A stretch of 64,000 bases of DNA from Vibrio zhanjiangensis (GTDB lineage: Bacteria; Pseudomonadota; Gammaproteobacteria; Enterobacterales; Vibrionaceae). A model generated the notes under the pieces. That model made no database searches. It was not told where the DNA came from and saw only the letters and a list, made by a program, of their open reading frames with translations. Made by a program: the position numbers and the translations under genes. This document shows, one piece after another, positions 1 to 9,619 of the stretch. The number at the start of each line of letters is the position of its first letter. Position 1 is the stretch's first letter. The stretch covers positions 62,001 to 126,000 of the forward strand of contig NZ_BSPW01000036.1 of NCBI RefSeq assembly GCF_030161235.1, written 5' to 3'.

Positions 1-1
1 G

Positions 2-427
2 GATGACTATATCACCAAGCCCTTCAACCCACGTGAGTTGACTATTCGTGCTCGTAATCTATTGAGTCGTTCAATGACCGCCAGCACAGTAAACGAAGAT
101 AAACGCAGCGTTGAAAAATATCAGTTTAATGGTTGGGTTTTAGATATCAACAGTCGTTCATTGGTCAGCCCAAGCGGTGAGGATTACAAACTTCCTCGTT
201 CAGAATTCAGAGCCTTGCTTCATTTCTGTGAAAACCCGGGCAAGATTCAAACACGAGCAGATTTGCTGAAAAAAATGACTGGCCGTGAGCTTAAACCTCA
301 TGACAGAACGGTTGATGTAACGATTCGAAGAATACGTAAACATTTTGAATCTGTTTCAGGTACTCCAGAAATTATTGCGACTATTCATGGTGAAGGTTAT
401 CGTTTCTGTGGTGACATTGAAGAGTAA
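2..427 (+). CDS. arcA: Aerobic respiration control response regulator ArcA, C-terminal part (partial)
   Basis: The window opens inside this gene, so only about the last 141 residues are present. They start at the end of the receiver domain, where a [10 protein letters not shown] stretch holds the conserved Lys of response regulators. An OmpR/PhoB-type winged helix follows (residues [24 protein letters not shown] and the GEGYRF wing). The match to E. coli ArcA is nearly residue for residue, so the name is secure. ArcA is phosphorylated by ArcB under low oxygen and mainly represses aerobic respiratory genes. The gene ends at a TAA and is followed by a bidirectional terminator shared with hldE. 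Confidence 0.95.
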   Translation, partial: DDYITKPFNPRELTIRARNLLSRSMTASTVNEDKRSVEKYQFNGWVLDINSRSLVSPSGEDYKLPRSEFRALLHFCENPGKIQTRADLLKKMTGRELKPHDRTVDVTIRRIRKHFESVSGTPEIIATIHGEGYRFCGDIEE

Positions 428-446
428 ATAACTCAATTAACAATAA

Positions 447-472
447 AAAATGGAGCCTTGGCTCCATTTTTT
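447..472. terminator. Bidirectional intrinsic terminator between arcA and hldE
   Basis: A TGGAGCC-TTG-GGCTCCA-type hairpin is flanked by an A-run on the left and a T-run on the right. It can end the rightward arcA and the leftward hldE transcripts. Confidence 0.85.
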
Positions 473-487
473 ATGTCAGCGAAAGAT

Positions 488-1918
488 TTATCCTTTGCCA
501 CCTTTAATAGCATCGATAATTTCGGTGGTAGAACAGCCTTCTTCAAAGTTAAGTACTTTCACTTCGCCACCGTTGGCGATAACCTCTTTGCCACCAGCAA
601 TGTCTTCGGGTTTATAATCACCACCTTTAACCAGCAGATCGGGTAACACTTCAGCAATAAGGCTCTGTGGTGTTTCTTCTTCAAAAGGCACTACCCAATC
701 TACCGCTCCTAGACCTGCTAGTACTGCCATTCTGCGATCAGTAGGGTTAACCGGACGCCCCGGGCCTTTGAGACTTCTGACCGATTCATCTGTATTCACC
801 GCAACAATCAGACGATCGCCAAGTTCCGCCGCATGATTAAGATAAGAAACATGTCCTGCATGAAGAATGTCAAAACAACCATTGGTCATGACGACTTTCT
901 CTCCCTTGGCCTGAGCTTTCTTGACAACTTCGATTAAGGTTTTCTTAGTCACAACACCAAAATCGGTGTCTTTACTTCCATGAACCGCTTCCGCAAGTTC
1001 TATGGTTGATACCGTCGATGTGCCAAGTTTTCCAACCACAACACCCGCTGCCGCATTGGCTAAAGCACACGCTTCATCCAAAGGTTTCCCTGCCGCCACT
1101 GAAGCTGCCAACACTGAGATAACCGTGTCACCAGCACCTGTCACGTCATACACTTCTTTTGCCAAAGTTGGTAAATGAAACGGTTCTTGTCCACGGCGCA
1201 ACAGAGTCATACCATGTTCGCTACGAGTGACAAGGAGTGCTTCAAAATCAAACTGTTCAATCAGCGCAAGTCCCTTTTCTACGAGCTCTTGATCGCTTTT
1301 TATCTTGCCAACTACAAGTTCAAACTCAGTTAAATTGGGGGTCAGCAATGTCGCACCACGATAACGCTCAAAGTCGGTACCTTTAGGATCAATGAAAACA
1401 GGCACCTTAGCTGCTCGTGCTTTTTGAATAAACTGCTGGACATGCTCAAGCGCCCCTTTGTCATAATCCGATAAGACAACTGATTTCACTTTGGGGAGTG
1501 CTTGCTCCATTCTATCTAGGATGAGTTCCACATCAACATTTTCAAATTTGTCTTCAAAGTCCAAACGGATAAGTTGTTGACCACGACTCAATATTCTCAA
1601 TTTTGTAATGGTCGGATAGCTTGGCAAGGCCACGAAATCACATTTTACTTTCAGCGCAGACAAAGTCTCATTCAGCACTTTGGCGGGCTCATCAATCCCA
1701 GTTAAACCAACAATATGGGCATGCCCACCAAGAGAAGCAATATTCATTGCCACGTTAGCCGCTCCACCTGGGCGCTCTTCGTTATTTTCTACTTTTACTA
1801 CAGGGACTGGCGCCTCTGGAGAAATACGTCCAGTCGGGCCATACCAGTAACGGTCTAACATGACGTCACCAATAATCAATACACCGGAATCACTATAGTT
1901 CGGTAGGATTGGTTTCAT
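488..1918 (-). CDS. hldE: Bifunctional heptose-7-phosphate kinase / heptose-1-phosphate adenylyltransferase HldE
   Basis: Two-domain cytoplasmic enzyme making ADP-heptose for the LPS inner core. The N-terminal ribokinase-like domain (about residues 1-318) shows GGAANVAMN near residue 52 and the DVTGAGDT anion-hole/catalytic motif near residue 257. The C-terminal cytidylyltransferase-like domain (about 340-476) has [16 protein letters not shown] with the nucleotide-binding HxGH. At 476 residues it has the usual family length. A GGAG ribosome site precedes the ATG. It lies 61 bp downstream of glnE in the same direction; glnE-hldE adjacency is also found in E. coli, so cotranscription is likely. 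Confidence 0.96.
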   Translation of the reverse strand: MKPILPNYSDSGVLIIGDVMLDRYWYGPTGRISPEAPVPVVKVENNEERPGGAANVAMNIASLGGHAHIVGLTGIDEPAKVLNETLSALKVKCDFVALPSYPTITKLRILSRGQQLIRLDFEDKFENVDVELILDRMEQALPKVKSVVLSDYDKGALEHVQQFIQKARAAKVPVFIDPKGTDFERYRGATLLTPNLTEFELVVGKIKSDQELVEKGLALIEQFDFEALLVTRSEHGMTLLRRGQEPFHLPTLAKEVYDVTGAGDTVISVLAASVAAGKPLDEACALANAAAGVVVGKLGTSTVSTIELAEAVHGSKDTDFGVVTKKTLIEVVKKAQAKGEKVVMTNGCFDILHAGHVSYLNHAAELGDRLIVAVNTDESVRSLKGPGRPVNPTDRRMAVLAGLGAVDWVVPFEEETPQSLIAEVLPDLLVKGGDYKPEDIAGGKEVIANGGEVKVLNFEEGCSTTEIIDAIKGGKG

Positions 1919-1979
1919 TGCGGGTCTCCAAATTTTAATTCGGGCAAAAGTCTATCACAGGCCGATAAAAGCTCGAAAT

Positions 1980-4823
1980 CTATTCTAACCACTGGTGCCA
2001 AAGAGCCTTCACAATTTCCCGCTCTTTCACTAGCTTTTCCTCATCCACATCAGCCTCTAAATTGAGTAAGTTGCGATGATGAATATGATTGCGCATCGTG
2101 GTGTAAGCATGAGTCAAAGCCATTGCTGATGTTTCTTCCATTATGCCTTGAGCTATCATAGATTCGAAAATTCTCACATTATCGCTCCAGCGTGTTAACT
2201 TCGGCTTTTCGTGGCTATATCTTAACACCAGATATTGAGCGAGAAACTCAACATCTGTAATACCACCAGGGTCTTGCTTGAGTAAAAAACGTCCTGCTTT
2301 TTTTCCCCCTAGGTGCTCGCGCATTTTAATCCGCATTTCAAGCACCTCTTTTTTGAGCGAAGACGCTTCACGTGACTGGCTCAGGATTTGATGTCTTGTG
2401 TCTGAAAAAGCCTTCTCAAGCGCAGAATCTCCATAGATCATGCGAGCACGAACTAACGCTTGATGTTCCCATGTCCATGCTTCATTACGTTGATACTCAT
2501 CAAATGACTCAGAAGTCGTGACCAGCAGACCAGATGCGCCAGATGGACGCAAACGTGTATCAACTTCATACAAAGTGCCTGAAGCCGTTCTAGTTGAAAA
2601 TATATGTATAATCCTTTGTGCTAAGCGAAGATAAAACTGTCGCCCGTCAAGTTCTTTTTTTCCATCCGTGTATACATCTGCTGGGCAATCGTGAACAAAA
2701 ACGAGATCTAAATCTGAATTGTAACCCAGTTCCCACCCTCCAACTTTACCGTAGCCAATGACCGCGAACCCTCGGCCATCTCGATCTTTGATATGGGTTG
2801 GTTCACCATATTTTTCGACCACTTGTTGCCAAGCTTGATTCACAACAGATTCGACAATAGCTTCAGCAAGATAGGTCAGGTGATCACTGACTTTCATCAC
2901 TGGCAATACACCTGCAATATCCGCTGCCGCCACCCGTAATATACAAATTTGTTTAAACTGGCGCAGCGCTTCCATTTGCTGTTCCATATCATCTTCAGGA
3001 ATGCGAGCTAAAAAATCACGTAATTCAGAACGATAGTTGTCAAGTGGAATAGGGTTATACAGATGATGAGGATCAATCAGCTCATCAAGTAAAATAGGAT
3101 AACGTCCCAATTGCTCTGAAATCATCGGACTTTCAGTACACAAACGCACTAATTGAGTGAGTGCGGCAGGATATTCATCCAATAGCTCCAAATAGGTCGT
3201 TCGAGTCACAATCTTATTTAGCAAGCTAAGAACGCAAGGCAGCCCATACTGCGCATCTTGATGTGAATAGATGGCACAAAAGGCTTTAGGCATCAATCGA
3301 TTAAGCACTTGCCGACCTCTTGGTCCTAAGGTTTTTTTAGCTAAATCTTGCTTGAAACGAGTAATCGTTTGAGCCATCTCTGTCCAGAGTGGACTGCCAA
3401 TGTCATGAGCAAGAATTTCTTCGATAACATCGGGCTTGTCGACCATGTCCCACAGTTCATGGAAATGCTTGGCAACCTCCAAAGAATCATCATCATCGTC
3501 ATCACCAATTAAGCTGATAAAAATATGATGGACGTTGTGCATATTCATTTGTACATCTTTAAGCAGAGAAGCCCAATCTTGGTAGCCCATTGCAACACTG
3601 AGCTGCAACTGTTCTTGTTCATCATTAGGTAGCGTTTGAGTTTGTTGATCCGCCATTGCCTGAAGCAGATTTTCTAGACGTCGTAAAAAAAGGTACCCAT
3701 TCCTAAGGTGTGTCACGTCTTGTCGAGACAATAGCTCAAGTTTTTCGATTGCAGAGAGAGTTTTCAATAACCCTCGGTGACGTAGACTTGGCTCTCGTCC
3801 TCCTCGAATCAGCTGAAATACCTGAGCAATAAACTCTATTTCACGAATCCCTCCAGCTCCCAGCTTGATGTTATTCTTAAGGCCTCGACGTCTAACTTCA
3901 CTACTTATCATTGATTTCATTCTGCGTAGTGACTGAATGGCACTAAAATCGATATAGCGCCTAAAAACAAAAGGCCTGAGCATTTGGCGCAGTGTTCTAT
4001 ATTCGGAGTACATTTCTCGGCCCATCACACGACTTTTAATCATTGCATAACGTTCCCAGTCCCTACCTTGTTCTTGGTAATAGTCTTCCAAAGCCGCATA
4101 ACTCATCACCAAAGGACCACTCTCACCAAAAGGTCTCAGACGCATATCGACACGGTAGCAAAACCCGTCAAAGGTTTGCTGAACCAACGCTTTTATCACT
4201 CGCTGTGCTAAACGAGTAAAAAACTGTGCATTGGGCAAACTGCGAGCAGCACCTTGGGTATCGCCATTTTCTGGATAGGTGAAAATCAGATCGATATCAG
4301 ATGAAAAGTTAAGCTCACCTCCACCAAGCTTACCCATACCAATAATTAGCATGGGTTGAGCTTTACCTGAACAATTACAAGGTGTTCCCCATAATTTACA
4401 ACACTCATGGTATTGCCATTGATAGGTCTCAAACAGCATGGCCTCTGCGAGTTTGGATAAATGCTCAAGACTTTGCTCTAAAGACCAACTACCCATAAAG
4501 TCTCGCCATGCGATGTAAACCATTTCTCTGCGGCGAAATTGCCTTAAAACTCGATGTCCTGCTGCTTCGTCGTGACACTCAGCAAGCAGGCTAGCAAGTT
4601 GAGTACGATATTTGGGATGGCGTGTTGGCTGAGCTAACATATCGGGCAACTGCTGTTGTAAGTTCTGATCTTTTTGTAATGAATCCACAACAAACTGACT
4701 CAAACCCGCAATATAACTTAGTTGCTCGCGCAAATTTTTTGGCCAAAGCTGAATAGCATCAGCGTTATTCAGAGACTCTAGCGCTTTTTGAGACACACAA
4801 ACCAGATTGTGGGGCAGCTGCAT
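1980..4823 (-). CDS. glnE: Bifunctional glutamine synthetase adenylyltransferase/adenylyl-removing enzyme GlnE
   Basis: Controls glutamine synthetase by adding or removing AMP in response to PII and glutamine. Two nucleotidyltransferase domains are visible, each with a GxGKxGGxEL motif followed by an S-D-x-D-L-x-F metal site: GMGKLGGGEL near residue 162 (deadenylylase half) and GYGKVGGWEL near residue 690 (adenylylase half). Length of 947 residues matches E. coli GlnE (946). An acidic run of five Asp lies near residue 445 in the linker. It is upstream of hldE on the same strand. Confidence 0.96.
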   Translation of the reverse strand: MQLPHNLVCVSQKALESLNNADAIQLWPKNLREQLSYIAGLSQFVVDSLQKDQNLQQQLPDMLAQPTRHPKYRTQLASLLAECHDEAAGHRVLRQFRRREMVYIAWRDFMGSWSLEQSLEHLSKLAEAMLFETYQWQYHECCKLWGTPCNCSGKAQPMLIIGMGKLGGGELNFSSDIDLIFTYPENGDTQGAARSLPNAQFFTRLAQRVIKALVQQTFDGFCYRVDMRLRPFGESGPLVMSYAALEDYYQEQGRDWERYAMIKSRVMGREMYSEYRTLRQMLRPFVFRRYIDFSAIQSLRRMKSMISSEVRRRGLKNNIKLGAGGIREIEFIAQVFQLIRGGREPSLRHRGLLKTLSAIEKLELLSRQDVTHLRNGYLFLRRLENLLQAMADQQTQTLPNDEQEQLQLSVAMGYQDWASLLKDVQMNMHNVHHIFISLIGDDDDDDSLEVAKHFHELWDMVDKPDVIEEILAHDIGSPLWTEMAQTITRFKQDLAKKTLGPRGRQVLNRLMPKAFCAIYSHQDAQYGLPCVLSLLNKIVTRTTYLELLDEYPAALTQLVRLCTESPMISEQLGRYPILLDELIDPHHLYNPIPLDNYRSELRDFLARIPEDDMEQQMEALRQFKQICILRVAAADIAGVLPVMKVSDHLTYLAEAIVESVVNQAWQQVVEKYGEPTHIKDRDGRGFAVIGYGKVGGWELGYNSDLDLVFVHDCPADVYTDGKKELDGRQFYLRLAQRIIHIFSTRTASGTLYEVDTRLRPSGASGLLVTTSESFDEYQRNEAWTWEHQALVRARMIYGDSALEKAFSDTRHQILSQSREASSLKKEVLEMRIKMREHLGGKKAGRFLLKQDPGGITDVEFLAQYLVLRYSHEKPKLTRWSDNVRIFESMIAQGIMEETSAMALTHAYTTMRNHIHHRNLLNLEADVDEEKLVKEREIVKALWHQWLE

Positions 4824-4871
4824 CGTTGTTCCTCGGACGAGTGAAAAGATTGGTAACAGTGTTATACCAAC

Positions 4872-4899
4872 AAAAAATGCCCACTAACAATGAGTGGGC
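4872..4899 (-). terminator. Intrinsic terminator of the chemoreceptor gene
   Basis: Read on the minus strand, GCCCACT pairs with AGTGGGC across a 7-nt loop and is followed by A then a run of six T. It lies just past the stop codon of the chemoreceptor gene, before glnE. Confidence 0.8.
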
Positions 4900-4923
4900 G
4901 TGTATTGAACGATATTCTGACAA

Positions 4924-6180
4924 TCAAACCGTAAAGGATGTGATCTTGGCATCCAGTGCTTGAGCATTCTTTTGCATTAATTCAGAGGTATCCAAAAGCT
5001 CAGAAACAACAATAACGGAAGCTTCAACTAACTCACGAACATTGGTCAAGTTTTGATTCATCTCTTCAGCGACACTACTTTGCTGTCCCGCAGCCGTTGC
5101 AATCTGGAAATTCATTTCATTGATTTGCGCCACTTGAGTAACAATACCATCTAACTCAGTTCCCGCATTTGTGACCAACTCAACCCCAGCAGTGGCTTCA
5201 TGAACACTTCTTTCCATCACATCTACGGCAGACTTCGCACTCGATTGCAGTTCGGTGATCATATCTTGAATATCAACCGTCGCATGTTGAGTCCGCTGAG
5301 CAAGATGCCGAACTTCATCCGCTACCACCGCAAAACCTCTACCTGCTTCCCCCGCCCTAGCCGCTTCTATTGCCGCGTTTAATGCTAATAAGTTAGTTTG
5401 CTCTGAAATGCCACGAATCGTTCCAATAACACTGCCTATGGAATGAACACTTTTCTCAACGTGATTGAGTGCTAAAGCAGAGACAGAGATATCGTCTGAC
5501 AACTGACGAATCTTGCTAACCGTTTCACGAATAAACTGTTGCCCCGTCTGAGCTTGGTCTGAAGCGCTTTCGGTTAACATAGAGGCATGTTGTGCATGCT
5601 CGGCAACATTTTGTACCGTCGAGGACATTTCACTCATTGCCGTTGCCAGTTGATCAATTTCGCTAAACTCTTCTTGAGCCGATTCTTTTGTTTCCGACAT
5701 ACTGATTGTCATGACTTCCGTCAGACCGGACAACTCTTGCGAAGCATCCACTTGCAAACGAATCATATCTTGCAGTTGAATGCGAGTTTTTTCCAACTCA
5801 CGCGCAACGTCGCCATATTCATCTTTGCAATCCATCTCAATCGGAACCGAGAGATCACGTTCAGCCATTAATTTAATAACCTTGTTAAGGTATTGTGTTT
5901 GACGCAGCATGATTCTGGCGGCAAATAGAAGTAAGACTACAAAAATTAAAATCATAGCCAGTGTCTGCCAAAAGACCTGAACAAGATAGTTCTCGTAATG
6001 CTGCTGGGCAACTTGAATATTCTGGGTTGCAACAAGAAGAGATTGATAAAAAGTGTTCGCATCCCACAATTGTTTTCCTATGATCAATAGGGTGCTAAAG
6101 ACCATCAGAAGCACCATTTTGGGAACCAATCTAATATCGGTAATGACTCGCTCCCATGGCTTAAATGCCATTTTTGTCAT
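4924..6180 (-). CDS. Methyl-accepting chemotaxis protein with a very small periplasmic segment
   Basis: Inner-membrane chemoreceptor of 418 residues. Two hydrophobic segments (about residues 20-38 and 68-90) flank only about 30-35 periplasmic residues, so there is no room for a normal ligand-binding domain. A HAMP domain follows (about 88-145), then a long coiled-coil signalling domain with the hairpin-tip signature [20 protein letters not shown] near residue 285 and flanking Glu/Gln-rich methylation helices. It should couple to CheA/CheW. A GGAG lies 8-10 nt before the ATG. It is divergent from the potassium channel gene. The signal sensed is unknown; membrane, redox or intracellular inputs are possible. 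Confidence 0.93.
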   Translation of the reverse strand: MTKMAFKPWERVITDIRLVPKMVLLMVFSTLLIIGKQLWDANTFYQSLLVATQNIQVAQQHYENYLVQVFWQTLAMILIFVVLLLFAARIMLRQTQYLNKVIKLMAERDLSVPIEMDCKDEYGDVARELEKTRIQLQDMIRLQVDASQELSGLTEVMTISMSETKESAQEEFSEIDQLATAMSEMSSTVQNVAEHAQHASMLTESASDQAQTGQQFIRETVSKIRQLSDDISVSALALNHVEKSVHSIGSVIGTIRGISEQTNLLALNAAIEAARAGEAGRGFAVVADEVRHLAQRTQHATVDIQDMITELQSSAKSAVDVMERSVHEATAGVELVTNAGTELDGIVTQVAQINEMNFQIATAAGQQSSVAEEMNQNLTNVRELVEASVIVVSELLDTSELMQKNAQALDAKITSFTV

Positions 6181-6302
6181 TGTTAGTTCTCCACTAATTC
6201 TTATATAGTTACCAGCAATTTAGGACGCATTTGAGCATTTCAAACTGCTGTTCATTGTGTTGTTTGAATAGAAACCGTGTATTAACCTGAGTCCAATATG
6301 AA

Positions 6303-7067
6303 ATGAAACGAAATGATATCAAAGACGATGTAAAACCAATGAGCTTGTTGTCACTAATCTTGTCATTCATGGCTCTATTTGTGATTTCTGCACTGCTCTT
6401 TTTTCCACTCAAAGAATCGACACGTCAGGTACTTATCGGGCTTGACTTCATTATCTGTAGTGTTTTTTTACTCCAACTCACTATTGACTTGATTCGCTCT
6501 GCCAATCGTCTTCAATATCTCAAACGTCATTGGGTTGATTTCTTGGCCAGCATTCCTATGGTTGAACCGTTGCGCTTTGCTCGCTTATTTCATATTTTGC
6601 GCGTCATTTTGGTTATACGCTCAAGCCATTCTTTAATTAAACAATTGATGACAAACCGTCGTGAGACAACCTTAGCTTCCATACTCCTACTGATGGTGAT
6701 TTTACTCACCATAGGTTCAAGCATGATGCTGTTTGTGGAAAGCAAAGCCCCCAATGCCAATATACAAACCGGGGGCGACGCCATGTGGTGGGCTTTGGTA
6801 ACAATCTCAACGGTAGGATACGGTGATCATTATCCTGTTACCAACGCAGGAAAAGTGCTTGCATCAGGCTTAATTATTTGTGGGGTGGGTATTTTTGGTA
6901 TGATTTCAGGTCTTATTACCTCACTTCTCGCCTCTCCCACGGAAGTACAAGCTAAACGCTCAGAAAACAAAGAAAGGTTGTTACTCGAAGTACTAGAGAA
7001 ACAACAAGAGATCCTCATGCGTCTTGAGTGCATAGAAAAGCAGCAAAACAAAAATAAGGAGTCATGA
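6303..7067 (+). CDS. Voltage-gated-type potassium channel protein (6-TM)
   Basis: 254-residue inner-membrane protein with hydrophobic segments near residues 14-34, 40-60 and 70-85, an S4-like stretch with regularly spaced Arg (RFARLFHILRVILVIR), S5 near 122-145, and S6 near 185-210. The selectivity filter TVGYG is at residues 170-174, between S5 and S6, which marks K+ selectivity. The C-terminus (about 215-254) is charged and predicted coiled coil, likely for tetramer assembly; no RCK/TrkA domain is present. The ribosome site before the ATG is weak. Its TGA stop is inside a terminator hairpin. The ion-channel call is firm; the physiological role is not known. Confidence 0.88.
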   Translation: MKRNDIKDDVKPMSLLSLILSFMALFVISALLFFPLKESTRQVLIGLDFIICSVFLLQLTIDLIRSANRLQYLKRHWVDFLASIPMVEPLRFARLFHILRVILVIRSSHSLIKQLMTNRRETTLASILLLMVILLTIGSSMMLFVESKAPNANIQTGGDAMWWALVTISTVGYGDHYPVTNAGKVLASGLIICGVGIFGMISGLITSLLASPTEVQAKRSENKERLLLEVLEKQQEILMRLECIEKQQNKNKES

Positions 7068-7079
7068 GACTCCTTGTTC
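7056..7079 (+). terminator. Intrinsic terminator overlapping the channel gene stop codon
   Basis: AAGGAGTC pairs with GACTCCTT around an ATGA tetraloop, followed by a short T-rich tail. The loop supplies the A and TGA stop of the channel gene. Confidence 0.65.
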
Positions 7080-7097
7080 TGGATAAGTGACTAAAAA

Positions 7098-8615
7098 CTA
7101 TTCTTGCCAATACGGCTGAGCTTCAATGCAAATGACTCGTGTTTGTTCCATGGCGTGCAAGATTGAACTCTCTTGGCGAGACAGCCAGCGTTTAAGCTGT
7201 TCTTGCTCTTCACCATCCAACTTCTCGACCAAATTATCCAAAGTTCTGAGCTTTAGTAGATCATCGATGCCATGCAGCAGATCACTCCAAGGCAGTCTAA
7301 AACGGTTACGCTCCTCGACATCAAACAAATTGGCAAAACTTAATCCTGTATATAAGTTTCGCATTAAGCGATACCTCTGTTCGATGTAGTCCTGACTGCC
7401 AAGCGAACGTTCTGGTGGAAAAGCTTCGATCAATTCAGCCCATGAGCGGTCCAGTTGTTTAAACGAAAACGCTTCTACCGTTTGGGCCATTTTTTCTCGA
7501 TCTTTCTCATCAAGAAACGGCTGCCAGCCTCGAGTGAGAATCCAGCGACTGAGATCCAGCAATAAACCAATGTATCTGGCCGAGTTGAATAGTGTTAATA
7601 CTTCCTCTCGATCAGGTAAAGATTCTTGGATGAGTTTAAGCTCACTGACCAAAAATTTACGAGCATCAAGTTTGCGTAACGCATGCCCTTTATCATCCAG
7701 TAATGCGTCAAGATACTCAAAGTCATTGAGCCATTCCAAAGACTGCTCTAACCATTCCAACTCTTGGCGAATTAACGCGCTAGCTCTGCGAGGCACAATA
7801 CCACCATAGACACTAAGTACCTGACGAATAAAACTTATCGCATTTTGTACTTGACGCAGTGACTCTATGGACTCACGTTCAGAATAAATTTGTTCATGAT
7901 AAAGCCAATGAGATAAGCCATGTTCTAAGGAGCGAATAAAGCAAGACTCAACAGTATCTTGTTTATCCGTGTCAACCAGAGCTAACGGTTTAGCTTCATC
8001 ACCTACATAGTGACTCGCAAGCCGATATCCTTTCGCCGCTTTACTTAAATTGCCAAGGCGCAAACCACCTTGTTCTGATAAACGACGGGCTAAAGTAAAC
8101 AAAGCGTCCGTTTGCCCTGATTTTAGCTCCAACTCAATCTCACAGATAGGCTCCTGCTGGTCTCCAGCTTCAACGCTACCTTGATCAAAAGCCACTTCAA
8201 TTTGACTGCCATCAGCCATCGCTATCAACCATTGCTCACGAATGAAATTGGTGGCAAAGATAGGCTCAATTTCAGCTTGCAGCTCATCAACATGTTTGCC
8301 TTCTGGCCAGATATCCAGTGGATGGAGATTCAATAGAGGTTCATTACTATTGTGTTCAGCATTGTATTCAGGCCTTTGGTGTAGTCCCGCGACAACACGA
8401 CCTGACGTTTTGACCGTCTGAACATACACATCATCAAAACGACGAATACGTAAACCAATATCATGAACACGTAACCAATTTTCTGGCGTATCAAAATAAA
8501 TATTGCCGAGTTCGCGCTGGCTATGCTGAAGCACTTTTTCTTGTGCAATAAGGTCTTGCAAAGTGTTTGAAAATTCAGGAGAAACAAAAAACTTCAGTTC
8601 TATCTCATTTTCCAT
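7098..8615 (-). CDS. ygiF: CYTH-CHAD domain inorganic triphosphatase, YgiF-like
   Basis: The CYTH domain (residues 1-about 200) begins with the diagnostic ExExK signature (ENEIELKFF) and continues with the strand motifs LRIRRFDD and EIELELKSG. A helical CHAD domain (about 225-480), rich in conserved His/Arg, follows. The family hydrolyses inorganic triphosphate; CHAD binds polyphosphate. The ATG at 8615 is chosen because AAGGGA sits just upstream and the ExExK motif normally starts at residue 4-6; a longer reading to 8672 exists. At 505 residues it is longer than E. coli YgiF (433). The neighbours glnE, ygiM and cca are also its E. coli neighbours. Confidence 0.9.
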   Translation of the reverse strand: MENEIELKFFVSPEFSNTLQDLIAQEKVLQHSQRELGNIYFDTPENWLRVHDIGLRIRRFDDVYVQTVKTSGRVVAGLHQRPEYNAEHNSNEPLLNLHPLDIWPEGKHVDELQAEIEPIFATNFIREQWLIAMADGSQIEVAFDQGSVEAGDQQEPICEIELELKSGQTDALFTLARRLSEQGGLRLGNLSKAAKGYRLASHYVGDEAKPLALVDTDKQDTVESCFIRSLEHGLSHWLYHEQIYSERESIESLRQVQNAISFIRQVLSVYGGIVPRRASALIRQELEWLEQSLEWLNDFEYLDALLDDKGHALRKLDARKFLVSELKLIQESLPDREEVLTLFNSARYIGLLLDLSRWILTRGWQPFLDEKDREKMAQTVEAFSFKQLDRSWAELIEAFPPERSLGSQDYIEQRYRLMRNLYTGLSFANLFDVEERNRFRLPWSDLLHGIDDLLKLRTLDNLVEKLDGEEQEQLKRWLSRQESSILHAMEQTRVICIEAQPYWQE

Positions 8616-8812
8616 AACTGTCCCTTTTAAAGCAGATATAGACAGAATATTGCCAATTTTCCTACCGAGCAAGAAAGAAATATCATACCAATGATGATCT
8701 AAAACAGTTTTAATGATGGATTTAATGCGTTAACATGCGCGCCTTTATAGCCATCGTTCAACATTTCGCCATGAATGGTATATGTTATTTTTAGGTTATA
8801 TGAATAGGTTGA

Positions 8813-9499
8813 ATGACCATGCCAGTGAATACAATTATGGGGTTATTTGCAAAGTCCCCCATCAAGCCTTTGCAGCGCCACGTCGTGTGCGTAAACGAAT
8901 GTTGCTCTCATCTAGTCAACTTCTTCGAAGTAAGCTCAAAGGGTGACTGGGAAAAAGCATCCGAAATTCGTGCACAAATCTCACATTTAGAGAAAGAAGC
9001 TGACGTTCTAAAACGTGAAATTCGTCTCAAACTTCCTCGCGGTTTGTTTATGCCCGTTGATCGCAGCGATATGCTCGAACTACTTACCCAGCAAGACAAA
9101 CTGGCAAACCTAGCAAAGGATATTGCTGGCCGAGTTTATGGCCGTCAATTGGTGATCCCCGAACCACTCCAAGAAAACTTCATTGCGTACGTCAAGCGCT
9201 GTCTTGATGCTGCTAATCAGGCGCAAAAAGTGATCAACGAACTCGACGAATTATTGGAAACTGGATTTAAAGGCCGCGAGGTGACACTTGTCGCGGAAAT
9301 GATCCACCAACTCGATGTAATTGAAGATGACACGGATGCGATGCAGATCGATCTTCGCCAACAGCTAATGGCGATCGAACATGATCTGAATCCAATCAAT
9401 GTGATGTTCCTTTATAAAATTCTTGAATGGGTCGGTGGCATAGCAGATCAGGCACAGCGCGTTGGCGCACGTCTTGAACTCATGTTATCTCGCTCATAA
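8813..9499 (+). CDS. PhoU-like DUF47/TIGR00153 protein, probable Pit accessory
   Basis: 228-residue cytoplasmic all-helical protein of the DUF47 (PhoU-related) family: start MPVNTIMGLFAKSP, the helix LEKEADVLKREIR, the IEDDTDAMQ metal-binding-like acidic cluster, and the C-terminal WVGGIADQAQRVGARLEL helix. Members are almost always encoded directly before a Pit-type phosphate transporter, as here (pitA 120 bp downstream), and are thought to regulate it. Two in-frame ATGs (8813 and 8819) are possible; the second fits the family N-terminus better. The enzymatic role, if any, is unknown. Confidence 0.9.
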   Translation: MTMPVNTIMGLFAKSPIKPLQRHVVCVNECCSHLVNFFEVSSKGDWEKASEIRAQISHLEKEADVLKREIRLKLPRGLFMPVDRSDMLELLTQQDKLANLAKDIAGRVYGRQLVIPEPLQENFIAYVKRCLDAANQAQKVINELDELLETGFKGREVTLVAEMIHQLDVIEDDTDAMQIDLRQQLMAIEHDLNPINVMFLYKILEWVGGIADQAQRVGARLELMLSRS

Positions 9500-9619
9500 A
9501 CAATAAGTAACTAAATAACGAAGAGCATTTTAGCCCCCTACTAGGCGATACCAACGATACGCTAAGGGGTTATATTATGTCTAATTTGCTCCGCTTGTTA
9601 TCAACAACTAGGTATTACG

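Noticed and set aside
9531..9572. TAGCCCC...GGGGTTA inverted repeat before pitA, considered as an attenuator or terminator
   Set aside because: The 28-nt loop and the lack of a T-run make it a poor terminator, and no alternative pairing partner was found.
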